This document shows, piece after piece, positions 11,005-18,949 of a DNA stretch of 64,000 nucleotides (the stretch's first letter is position 1; each line of letters starts with the position of its first letter). Under the pieces are notes generated by a model that saw only the letters and a program-made list of their open reading frames with translations, made no database searches and had not been told where the DNA came from. Position numbers and translations under genes: made by a program. Location of the stretch: assembly GCA_963825345.1 (NCBI GenBank), contig CAWGSQ010000001.1, forward strand, positions 124,001 through 188,000. The letters are read 5' to 3'. Origin of the DNA: JACVRW01 sp963825345. GTDB lineage: Bacteria; Actinomycetota; Thermoleophilia; Solirubrobacterales; Thermoleophilaceae.

Positions 11005-11010
11005 ACATTA
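11005..11010 (-). promoter_or_regulatory. -10-like box ahead of the ABC exporter operon
   Basis: TAATGT on the minus strand, 9 nt before GTG 10995. With no purine-rich ribosome site between, this predicts a leaderless or near-leaderless mRNA for the exporter pair. Confidence 0.35.
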
Positions 11011-11064
11011 GAGCCGCCGTTCTGTTTTGCAGGAGGCCTGGCGGGTAACCAGAACTACGAAGTG

Positions 11065-11283
11065 ATGGGACGGACCCCAGCATCAGTCGTGATCCACCGG
11101 TTGAGCCCGGCGGAGCAGCGTGTGTTGACCTGCTTCCTGTCCGGCCGGCTCCCGGCGGGACAGGTTCACGCCGAGCTCGCTCAGGCGCGGGCGGCCGCTC
11201 AGGCGCCCGCGGCGGCAAACGCGCCAGCGGCTGCTCCTGAGCCGGCGCGCATTCCGGCGTCCGCGCCGGCCGTTGCCGCCTAG
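11065..11283 (+). CDS. Hypothetical 72-residue protein with Ala/Pro-rich tail
   Basis: Small ORF in the 340-bp gap between the divergent exporter operon and hutH. It starts at ATG 11065, with a GTG directly before it. The first half (SPAEQRVLTCFLSGRLPAG) is amphipathic and could be a short helical domain; the second half is low-complexity Ala/Pro. No family is recognised. The Ala/Pro tail could be a by-product of GC-rich sequence, so this is a tentative call. I see nothing else definite in this gap apart from the exporter promoter-like box. Confidence 0.4.
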   Translation: MGRTPASVVIHRLSPAEQRVLTCFLSGRLPAGQVHAELAQARAAAQAPAAANAPAAAPEPARIPASAPAVAA

Positions 11284-11337
11284 CGAGCACGTCGCTTCGG
11301 TGAGCTAGCCGCAGAGGCGGCACGGCGATGTGATCGA

Positions 11338-12888
11338 ATGGCCGTGATGCAGACGGCCACGATCGAGCTGACCGGAGACCGGGTTGAGCCGGGCGATGTG
11401 GTGGCCGTCGCGCGCCACGGAGTGCCGGCGCGGCTCTCCGACGAGGCGCGCGCGGCCATGGAGGAGAGCGCCGCTGTGGTGGAGCGCCTCGCGAACTCGG
11501 ACGAGCCGGTCTACGGGGTGTCGACCGGGTTTGGCTCGCTCGCCGGAAGCTGGATCCCGCCGGAGCGCCGCGAGGAGCTCCAGCGCGCGCTGATCCGCTC
11601 GCACGCGGCCGGGATGGGGCCGCCGATCGAGCGTGAGGCCGTGCGGGCGATGATGTTCCTGCGCGCCCGCTCGCTCGCGATGGGGCGCTCGGGAGCGCGG
11701 CCCGTGGTGGCCGAGACCATGCTCGCCCTGCTCGCAGCCGGTCTCGACCCGGTGGTGCCCGAGTACGGCTCGCTCGGCGCCAGCGGCGACCTCGCGCCGC
11801 TCGCCCACTGCGGCCTCGTGCTGCTCGGCGAGGGGGAGGTCTGGACCGCGGGGGACGAGCGCGTGCCGGCCGGCGAGGCCCTCGCCGCCGCCGGCATCGA
11901 GCCGCTCACGCTCACGCCGAAGGAGGGGCTCGCCCTGATCAACGGGACGGACGGCATCCTCGGCATGCTGCTGCTCGCCCTCCACGATCTCGCCCGCCTG
12001 CTGCGGACGGCGGACGTGACCGCGGCCATGTCGACGGAGGCGCTGCTCGGCACAGATCGCGCCTTCGCCGCCGATCTCGTGGGCATGCGCCCCCAGCCCG
12101 GCCAGGCGCACAGCGCTGCCAATCTCACGCGGCTGCTGGCCGACTCCCAGATCGTGGCGAGCCACCGCTACGACGACCCGCGCGTGCAGGACGCCTACTC
12201 GCTCCGCTGCTCCCCGCAGGTGAACGGGGCGGCCAGGGACACGCACGCGCACGTGGAGAGCGTGGCGGCTGCAGAGCTGCGCTCGGCGATCGACAATCCC
12301 GTGGTGCTGCCCGACGGGCGCGTGGAGTCGTGCGGCAACTTCCACGGCGCCCCGGTGGCGATGGGCTGCGACTTCCTGGCGATTGCGGCCGCCGAGGTCG
12401 GCGCGATCGCCGAGCGCCGAACCGACCGCATGCTCGACCAGGCTCGCTCATACGGGCTGCCGCCGTTCCTCACCGAGGACGCGGGCGTGAACTCCGGCGT
12501 GATGCTCGCGCACTACACACAGGCGGCGATGGTGGCCGAGAACCGAAGGCTGGCCGTGCCCGCGAGCACCGACTCGCTGCCGACGAGCGCGATGCAGGAG
12601 GACCACGTGTCGATGGGCTGGGGCGCGGCGCGCAAGCTGCGGACCGTCGTGGCCAACCTGGGCCGCATCCTGGCCGTGGAGCTCACCTGCGCGGCGCGTG
12701 CGCTCGACCTTCGCGCACCGCTCGAGCCGGGTCCCGGCACGGCCGCCGCGCGCACCGCTGTGCGGGCGGTGATTCCCGGGCCGGGACCGGACCGCTGGCT
12801 GGCGCCGGAGCTGGCAGAGGCCGAGGCCCTCGTGGCGTCGGGCGCGGTGCTCGACGCGGTCGAGGCGGCGATCGGGAGCCTCGAATGA
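11338..12888 (+). CDS. hutH: Histidine ammonia-lyase
   Basis: 516 residues. It converts L-histidine to urocanate and ammonia, the first step of histidine catabolism, in the cytoplasm. The MIO-forming triad Ala148-Ser149-Gly150 sits in GSLGASGDLAPLAH, and the substrate-pocket signature VYGVSTGFGSLAG is at 58-70. Length is normal for the family. ATG 11338 is used; an internal ATG 9 nt later is also possible. It is the first gene of a five-gene hut operon and overlaps hutU by 4 bp (ATGA). Confidence 0.98.
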   Translation: MAVMQTATIELTGDRVEPGDVVAVARHGVPARLSDEARAAMEESAAVVERLANSDEPVYGVSTGFGSLAGSWIPPERREELQRALIRSHAAGMGPPIEREAVRAMMFLRARSLAMGRSGARPVVAETMLALLAAGLDPVVPEYGSLGASGDLAPLAHCGLVLLGEGEVWTAGDERVPAGEALAAAGIEPLTLTPKEGLALINGTDGILGMLLLALHDLARLLRTADVTAAMSTEALLGTDRAFAADLVGMRPQPGQAHSAANLTRLLADSQIVASHRYDDPRVQDAYSLRCSPQVNGAARDTHAHVESVAAAELRSAIDNPVVLPDGRVESCGNFHGAPVAMGCDFLAIAAAEVGAIAERRTDRMLDQARSYGLPPFLTEDAGVNSGVMLAHYTQAAMVAENRRLAVPASTDSLPTSAMQEDHVSMGWGAARKLRTVVANLGRILAVELTCAARALDLRAPLEPGPGTAAARTAVRAVIPGPGPDRWLAPELAEAEALVASGAVLDAVEAAIGSLE

Positions 12889-14546
12889 GCGTGCGGACCG
12901 TGCACGCTCCGCGCGGAGCCGAGCTCTCCTGCCGGGGCTGGGGCCAGGAGGCCGCGCTGCGGATGCTGATGAACAACCTCGACCCGGACGTGGCCGAGCG
13001 GCCGGACGACCTCGTCGTGTACGGCGGCACCGGCAAGGCCGCGCGCTCGTGGGAGGCGTTCGACGCCCTGGTCCGCACGCTGCGGACGCTCGGCGACGAC
13101 GAGACGATGCTCGTGCAGTCCGGCAAGCCGGTCGGGGTGTTCCGGACGCACGAGTGGGCGCCGCGGGTCCTGATCGCGAACTCGAACCTCGTCGGCGAGT
13201 GGGCCACGTGGGACGAGTTCCGTCGCCTCGAGGCCCTCGGGCTGACGATGTACGGCCAGATGACCGCGGGATCGTGGATCTACATCGGCAGTCAGGGGAT
13301 CGTCCAGGGCACCTACGAGTGCTTTGCCGAGATTGCGCGCCGCCGCTTCGACGGCTCGCTCGCCGGCACGATCACCCTCACCGCCGGGCTCGGCGGCATG
13401 GGCGGCGCGCAGCCGCTCGCGGTGACGATGAACGAGGGGGTCGCGCTCTGCGTGGAGGTCGACCGCGAGCGCATCCGCCGCCGGCTCGAGACCCGCTACC
13501 TCGACGAGGAGGCGGACGATCTCGCCGATGCCGTCGAGCGCTGCCTGCGCGCCAAGCGGGAGCGTCGGCCCCTCAGCGTGGGCCTGTGCGCAAACGCCGC
13601 CGAGGTCCTTCCCGAGCTGCTCCGACAGGGCTTCGAGGCCGACGTGGTCACCGACCAGACGAGCGCGCACGACCCGCTGGTGGGCTACGTGCCGGCCGAC
13701 CTCACCCTCGCCGAGGCCGACGCCCTGCGCCGGGATGACCCGGACGAGTACATCCGCCGCGCGCGGGTGTCGGCGGCCGCCCATTGCTTCGCGATGGTGG
13801 GCTTCATGGACGGCGGGGCGGAAGTCTTCGACTACGGGAACAGCCTGCGCGCCGAGGCCAAGCTCGGCGGCTTCGAGCGCGCCTTCGACTATCCCGGCTT
13901 CGTGCCCGCGTACATACGCCCGCTGTTCTGCGAGGGGAAGGGCCCGTTCCGCTGGGTCGCGCTGTCGGGTGACCCCGAGGACATCGCGGCCACCGACCGC
14001 GCCGTGCTGGACGAGTTCCCGGAGGACGAGAGCCTCGCGCGCTGGATCCGGATGGCGGGCGAGCGCATCGCCTTTCAGGGGCTGCCCGCGCGGATCTGCT
14101 GGCTCGGGTACGGCGAGCGCCGCCGGCTAGGCCTTCGCTTCAACGAGATGGTGGGGAGCGGGGAGCTGAGCGCCCCGATCGTGATCGGGCGCGACCACCT
14201 GGACTCGGGATCGGTGGCCTCTCCGTACCGCGAAACCGAGTCGATGCTCGACGGCTCCGATGCGATCGCGGACTGGCCGCTCCTGAACGCGCTCGTGAAC
14301 ACCTCGGCGGGGGCGTCGTGGGTGAGCATTCATCACGGGGGCGGTGTGGGTATCGGCCGCTCGATCCACGCCGGCATGGTGTGCGTGGCCGACGGCTCCG
14401 AGCTCGCCGCCGAGAAGCTCGACCGCGTGCTCACGGCCGACCCCGGCACCGGCGTGATGCGCCACGCCGACGCCGGCTACGACCGCTCGGTCGAGGTTGC
14501 GGAGGAGCGCGGCATCCGCATCCCGATGCGCGAGCACGACGGGTGA
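12885..14546 (+). CDS. hutU: Urocanate hydratase
   Basis: 553 residues from ATG 12885, overlapping the hutH stop. It adds water to urocanate to give 4-imidazolone-5-propionate, using tightly bound NAD+. The NAD-binding GLGGMGGAQP lies at about 168-177, and the active-site segment PLFCEGKGPFRW has the conserved Cys near residue 349. Length matches bacterial urocanases (about 555). The frame is open far upstream through hutH, but the overlapping ATG is clearly the start by homology (MSVRTVHAPRGAELSCRGW). Confidence 0.98.
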   Translation: MSVRTVHAPRGAELSCRGWGQEAALRMLMNNLDPDVAERPDDLVVYGGTGKAARSWEAFDALVRTLRTLGDDETMLVQSGKPVGVFRTHEWAPRVLIANSNLVGEWATWDEFRRLEALGLTMYGQMTAGSWIYIGSQGIVQGTYECFAEIARRRFDGSLAGTITLTAGLGGMGGAQPLAVTMNEGVALCVEVDRERIRRRLETRYLDEEADDLADAVERCLRAKRERRPLSVGLCANAAEVLPELLRQGFEADVVTDQTSAHDPLVGYVPADLTLAEADALRRDDPDEYIRRARVSAAAHCFAMVGFMDGGAEVFDYGNSLRAEAKLGGFERAFDYPGFVPAYIRPLFCEGKGPFRWVALSGDPEDIAATDRAVLDEFPEDESLARWIRMAGERIAFQGLPARICWLGYGERRRLGLRFNEMVGSGELSAPIVIGRDHLDSGSVASPYRETESMLDGSDAIADWPLLNALVNTSAGASWVSIHHGGGVGIGRSIHAGMVCVADGSELAAEKLDRVLTADPGTGVMRHADAGYDRSVEVAEERGIRIPMREHDG

Positions 14547-15121
14547 GCAGGCGCGAGATCGTGGAGATCGGGCATCCCGTCCTGCGCGAGCGGGCGCGCG
14601 AGCTCACGGCAGAGGAGCTGCGATCGGAGCCGGTGCAGCGGCTGATCGACGACATGATCGACACGATGCGGGCCGCGGACGGCGCCGGGCTGGCCGCGAA
14701 CCAGGTGGGCGAGACGGTGCGCGTGGCGGTGGTGGAGGTGCGGCCAGGCAACCCGCGCTACCCCTACAAGCCGCCGGTCCCGCTCACCGTGATCGTGAAC
14801 CCGGTGATCGAGCCGGTTGACGACGAGGTCGTGCAGATCAACGAGGGCTGCCTGTCGGTGCCGAACCTGCGCGGTGAGGTGCCGCGCCACGTGAGCATCC
14901 GGCTTCGTTACCTCGACCGCGACGGGGTCGAGCACCAGGAGGTGAGGCGCGGCCTGACCGCGGGGACCTTCCAGCACGAGCTCGACCACCTCGACGGCAC
15001 GCTGTTCGTGGACCGCGTCGGCGATCCGGCCACGCTGTCGACCTGGGCCGAGTTCGAGCGCTTCCACAGGGACGCGTTCGTGGAGCGCGCGCGCGAGCTC
15101 GTGGAGCGGGTGGGCTCGTGA
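14543..15121 (+). CDS. Peptide deformylase-family protein inside the hut operon
   Basis: 192 residues from GTG 14543 (GTGA overlap with hutU). All three deformylase motifs are intact: GAGLAANQ (47-54), EGCLS with metal-ligand Cys103 (101-105), and HELDH (145-149) with two His ligands and the catalytic Glu. By family it removes formyl groups from nascent N-formyl-Met peptides. By position, between hutU and hutF and coupled at both ends, it sits exactly where an N-formylglutamate deformylase (HutG) would be expected, and no hutG is present in the operon. It could be a def paralogue recruited to N-formylglutamate, or the housekeeping def carried along. A genome search for a second def copy would separate these. 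Confidence 0.92.
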   Translation: MSRREIVEIGHPVLRERARELTAEELRSEPVQRLIDDMIDTMRAADGAGLAANQVGETVRVAVVEVRPGNPRYPYKPPVPLTVIVNPVIEPVDDEVVQINEGCLSVPNLRGEVPRHVSIRLRYLDRDGVEHQEVRRGLTAGTFQHELDHLDGTLFVDRVGDPATLSTWAEFERFHRDAFVERARELVERVGS

Positions 15122-16449
15122 CCACCTACTGGTGCGCGCTGGCGTGGCTCGGCGGCGAGCGCCCCGAGAGCGCCGTGCTGGTGGAGGTCGAGGACGGGGT
15201 GATCAGCGCCGTGGCGGCGGGGCAGGAGTCGCCCCCGCGGGACGTGACCGTCCTCGAGGGGCTCACGCTTCCGGGCCTTGCCAACGCGCACTCGCACGCC
15301 TTCCAGCGCGCGCTGCGCGGCCGCACCCAGCGGGCGAGCGGCTCCTTCTGGACCTGGCGCGAGCAGATGTACCAGCTGGCCGACCGCATCGATCCGGAGA
15401 GCTACTTCGCGCTCGCGCGCGCCACCTATGCGGAGATGGCGATGGCCGGCATCACGTCGGTGGGCGAGTTCCACTACCTCCATCACGGCCCGGGCGGGGT
15501 GCCGTACGGCGACCCGAACGAGATGGGCCGGGTCCTGATGGCGGCTGCCGCCGAGGCGGGCGTGCGAATCACACTGATCGACGCCTGCTACCTCCACGGC
15601 CGGATCGGGGCGCCCCCGGAGGGAGCGCAGCAGCGGTTCTCGGACGGCAGTGCGGAGGCGTGGGCCGAGCGCGTGGACGATCTCGCCGAGAACGAGTCCG
15701 CGCGCGTCGGGGCGGCGATCCACAGCATGCGCGCGGTCGATCCGGAGGCCGCGGCGACGGTGGCCGCCTGGGCGGCCGAGCGCGACCGGCCGCTGCACGC
15801 GCACGTGTCCGAGCAGCCCGTCGAGAACGAGGCGTGCCTTGATGCCTACGAGCAGACGCCCACCGGACTGCTCGACGACGCCGGTGCGCTCGCCGCGAAC
15901 TTCACGGCGGTGCACGCAACTCATCTCGACGACGATGACGTGACCCTGCTCGGCCGCGCGGGCGCATGCTGCTGCGTGTGCCCGACGACCGAGCGCGATC
16001 TGGCCGACGGGATCGGCCGGATGCGCCCGCTCGCCGACGCCGGGGCTTCGCTCTCCGTTGGCAGCGACTCGCATGCCGTGATCGACCTCTTCGAAGAGGC
16101 GCGCGCGCTGGAGCTCGACGAGCGCCTCGCGACCGGTGAGCGGGGGCACCACGGTGCGGCCGCTCTGCTGCGAGCGGCATCCGCGGACGGGCAGGCGTGC
16201 CTCGGCTGGCCCGAAGCCGGGACCATCGCGCCAGGCGCGCGGGCGGATCTCGTGACCGTGTCGCTCGACGGCGCGCGGCTGGCCGGCTGGGAGCCGGAGC
16301 TCGCGCTCGACGCGGTCGTCTTCGCCGCCGGCGCCGCGGACGTGCGCAGCGTGGTGATCGACGGTGAGGAGATCGTCCGCGACGGCCGGCACGCGCACAT
16401 CGACGTGCCCGACGCGCTGCACGAGGCCATCCGCAGGGTGGTCGGATGA
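15118..16449 (+). CDS. hutF: Formimidoylglutamate deiminase
   Basis: 443 residues from GTG 15118 (GTGA overlap). Amidohydrolase superfamily: metal-binding HxH at His58/His60 in GLANAHSHAFQRALRGRT, the phrase that distinguishes HutF; later ligands in HAHVSEQP, HATHLDDDD and SVGSDSHAVID. It deaminates N-formimino-L-glutamate to N-formyl-L-glutamate and ammonia, so this operon uses the five-step Pseudomonas/Streptomyces-type route rather than direct HutG hydrolysis of formiminoglutamate. The expected next enzyme is an N-formylglutamate deformylase. The stop overlaps hutI by 4 bp. Confidence 0.95.
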   Translation: MTTYWCALAWLGGERPESAVLVEVEDGVISAVAAGQESPPRDVTVLEGLTLPGLANAHSHAFQRALRGRTQRASGSFWTWREQMYQLADRIDPESYFALARATYAEMAMAGITSVGEFHYLHHGPGGVPYGDPNEMGRVLMAAAAEAGVRITLIDACYLHGRIGAPPEGAQQRFSDGSAEAWAERVDDLAENESARVGAAIHSMRAVDPEAAATVAAWAAERDRPLHAHVSEQPVENEACLDAYEQTPTGLLDDAGALAANFTAVHATHLDDDDVTLLGRAGACCCVCPTTERDLADGIGRMRPLADAGASLSVGSDSHAVIDLFEEARALELDERLATGERGHHGAAALLRAASADGQACLGWPEAGTIAPGARADLVTVSLDGARLAGWEPELALDAVVFAAGAADVRSVVIDGEEIVRDGRHAHIDVPDALHEAIRRVVG

Positions 16450-17603
16450 GCTCGCTCGTGATCGACAACATCGGCCTCCTCGTCACGGCCGAGCCCGCGC
16501 TCGGCGAGGGTCCGCTGGGGCTCGTGCGCGACGCCGCTCTCGTGGTCGAAGGCGAGCGCGTGACGAGCATCGAGCGTGCGGGCGCGGCGGGCGACGAGCG
16601 CATCGACGCCGCCGGCCGCTGCGTGATACCGGGATTCGTGGACAGCCACACGCACCTCGTCTTCGCCGGCGACCGCGCCGACGAGTTCGCCGCCCGGATG
16701 GCCGGCCGCCCGTACGCGGCGTCCGGAATCAGGGTCACGACAGAGGCAACGCGCGCGGCGAGCGAGGACGAGCTGCGCGAGCTCGCGCGCGCTCGCCGTG
16801 CGGAGGCGGCGCGGGCGGGGATCACCCACCTGGAGATCAAGTCCGGCTATGGGCTCGAGCCGGAGGCCGAGCGCCGCTGCTGCGCCGTCGCCGCCGAGCT
16901 CACCGACGACGTGACCTTCCTGGGAGCGCATGCCGTTCCGTCGGAGTACGACGGCCGGGCGGACGAGTACGTGGAGCTCGTGTGCGGCGAGATGCTCGAC
17001 GCCTGCCGGCCGTATGCGCGCTGGATCGACGTGTTCTGCGAGGAGGGCGCGTTCGACGCCGATCAGTCCCGCGCGGTGCTCGAGGCGGGCCGCGCAGCGG
17101 GGCTCGGCATGCGCGTGCATGGCAACCAGCTTGGCCCCGGGCCAGGCGTGCAGCTCGCCGTCGAGATGGGCGCCGCATCGGTCGACCACTGCACCTACCT
17201 GTCGGATGACGACATCGCCGCGCTGGCCGCCAGCGACACCGTGGCCACCTTCCTCCCCGCCACCGACTTCTCGACCCGCCAGCCCTATCCGGACGCCCGG
17301 CGGGCGATCGAGGCCGGCGTGGAGGTGGCGATCGCCACCAACTGCAACCCTGGCTCGAGCTACACGACCTCGATGGCGTTCTGCATAGCCCTGGCCGTGC
17401 GCGACATGCACATGACGCCGGAGGAGGCGCTACTGGCGGCCACGCGCGGCGGCGCGCGCGCACTCCAGCGCGACGACGTGGGCCGGCTTGCGCCTGGTGC
17501 CCGCGCCGACGCCCTGATCCTCGAAGCCCCGTCCTATACGCACCTCATCTACCGCCCCGGCGTGCCGCTGGTCGGGACGACGCTGATCGCGGGCAGCGTG
17601 TGA
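16446..17603 (+). CDS. hutI: Imidazolonepropionase
   Basis: 385 residues. Amidohydrolase with HxH ligands His68/His70 in GFVDSHTHLVFAGDRADEF, the typical HutI signature, then LEIKSGYGL, VHGNQLGPG, and the loop ATNCNPGSS near the C-terminus. It hydrolyses 4-imidazolone-5-propionate to N-formiminoglutamate, feeding HutF encoded just upstream. It is the last gene of the hut operon and ends 2 bp before the convergent MBL gene, with no evident terminator between. Confidence 0.97.
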   Translation: MSSLVIDNIGLLVTAEPALGEGPLGLVRDAALVVEGERVTSIERAGAAGDERIDAAGRCVIPGFVDSHTHLVFAGDRADEFAARMAGRPYAASGIRVTTEATRAASEDELRELARARRAEAARAGITHLEIKSGYGLEPEAERRCCAVAAELTDDVTFLGAHAVPSEYDGRADEYVELVCGEMLDACRPYARWIDVFCEEGAFDADQSRAVLEAGRAAGLGMRVHGNQLGPGPGVQLAVEMGAASVDHCTYLSDDDIAALAASDTVATFLPATDFSTRQPYPDARRAIEAGVEVAIATNCNPGSSYTTSMAFCIALAVRDMHMTPEEALLAATRGGARALQRDDVGRLAPGARADALILEAPSYTHLIYRPGVPLVGTTLIAGSV

Positions 17604-17605
17604 GG

Positions 17606-18949
17606 TCAGACCTTGATCTCGACGGAGGCCTTCTTGGCGTCGAGCACCTTCACGGTGATCTCGTCGGGATGCTTGCCCGCGGCCTTCGTTGCCTCGCTGA
17701 TCGCCGCGCGCAGGGCCGTACGGCGGCTCGGGAGCGTGCGCTCGGGTGAGGTGTTGAACCAGACGGTGAACGGCCGCGGATCCTTTTTCAGTCTCGTCTC
17801 GACGACCGTCTTAACCACCGAGGGGTCCGGGTTCTCGTTAGCGCCGTCGGCGCAGAAGACGTACTGATCCGCCAGGACGGTGCCCGCGAACACCTCGCTG
17901 AGGTTGTACTCCGAGCCGTGGTGCTGAACCTTGACGACGTTGCACCAGAAGCGGCCGTCCTTGATCCGGCCGGCGGCCTCGAGGCCTTCGAGGATCTCCT
18001 CCTCCGCGGCGTCCCCGGTGAGCAGGCACGTCCGCTTGCGCTCCTCGGCGAGCAGCGTGATCGAGGCACGGTTCGGCGGCGTGACCTTCGAGGGGTTGGT
18101 CGTGACGATGATCTCGGCCGCCGCGACGAGCGAGGCCACGAGCTCCTCGCCCTCGGCGCGCTCGGCGGTGCGGGCCTCCACGAAGTCCGTCCCGCCCACG
18201 CCATGGGCGGGTCCCTGAGCGTCCCGTCGGGTGGGAACCTCTTCATTGGCGGCGCGGCGCCCCGAGGGAGTGTCGAGCCATTCGCGCCATTCCTTACGGA
18301 GGTTCGTGAGGTGCTTCTTCGTGGGGCCGATCACCGTGAGGCGGGTCTTGCCGAGCTTCTCGACGTGCGCCGGATCCTTCAGCAGGACGAGGTCCTTGAA
18401 CGGAGCGTTGCGCGGGATCGGCGTCTCGTTATCCACGATTCGCAGCAGGTCCACGCCGTCGGGGATGCTCTCGGCCAGCCCCTGGATGGCGTCGATCACC
18501 TCGACCGCCGCCTTCGACACATTCGACGGGTCGACGGAGGATGTCTCGAGCCCGTCGCCGACCCGGCTCACGTAGGCCTCGATCGGGCCTGCGAGATCGC
18601 CGAGCTGCGCCCGCCATGAGTTGTGCCAGAAGCGCTTGATCTCGGGTGGTCGGGGCACGGCGGGCTTGGGGAAGCCGGGGTTGTTCCCCTCGGTGGTCTG
18701 GTAGTCGTAGACCGACCACGCCGCCACCGCCTTCATGAGCCAGAGGATTCCCGAGATGTGGTCGGCGTCGATGTGGCTGACCACCACCAGGTCGATGGCC
18801 TTGTCGGCCTTCTCGAGCGCTTGGAGGGCGGGCCAGGTCTGCTTCTGGAACGTCTCGCTGCGGCCGCCGTCGATGAGGGCGCGATGGCCGTCGCTCGAGG
18901 TCAGCAGAAGGCAGTCGCCGTCCCCGGCGAAGAAGACCTCGAGCTTCAC
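17606..18949 (-). CDS. Cytosolic MBL-fold hydrolase, ComEC/Rec2 beta-lactamase type, coupled to a subtilase
   Basis: 447 residues from GTG 18949, overlapping the subtilase stop (GTGA). It has the metal motif SHIDADH (His59, Asp61, Asp63, His64), then LLTGDAAEEEILEGLEA and VKVQHHGSEYN, the HHGS block typical of the MBL domain of ComEC. There is no ComEC membrane region and no signal peptide, so it is a free cytosolic hydrolase. An inserted segment of about 120 residues lies between the first and second metal motifs. The substrate is unknown; ComEC-like MBLs are usually nucleases or phosphodiesterases. The tight pairing with a non-secreted subtilase suggests a two-component regulated effector module. 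Confidence 0.85.
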   Translation of the reverse strand: MKLEVFFAGDGDCLLLTSSDGHRALIDGGRSETFQKQTWPALQALEKADKAIDLVVVSHIDADHISGILWLMKAVAAWSVYDYQTTEGNNPGFPKPAVPRPPEIKRFWHNSWRAQLGDLAGPIEAYVSRVGDGLETSSVDPSNVSKAAVEVIDAIQGLAESIPDGVDLLRIVDNETPIPRNAPFKDLVLLKDPAHVEKLGKTRLTVIGPTKKHLTNLRKEWREWLDTPSGRRAANEEVPTRRDAQGPAHGVGGTDFVEARTAERAEGEELVASLVAAAEIIVTTNPSKVTPPNRASITLLAEERKRTCLLTGDAAEEEILEGLEAAGRIKDGRFWCNVVKVQHHGSEYNLSEVFAGTVLADQYVFCADGANENPDPSVVKTVVETRLKKDPRPFTVWFNTSPERTLPSRRTALRAAISEATKAAGKHPDEITVKVLDAKKASVEIKV

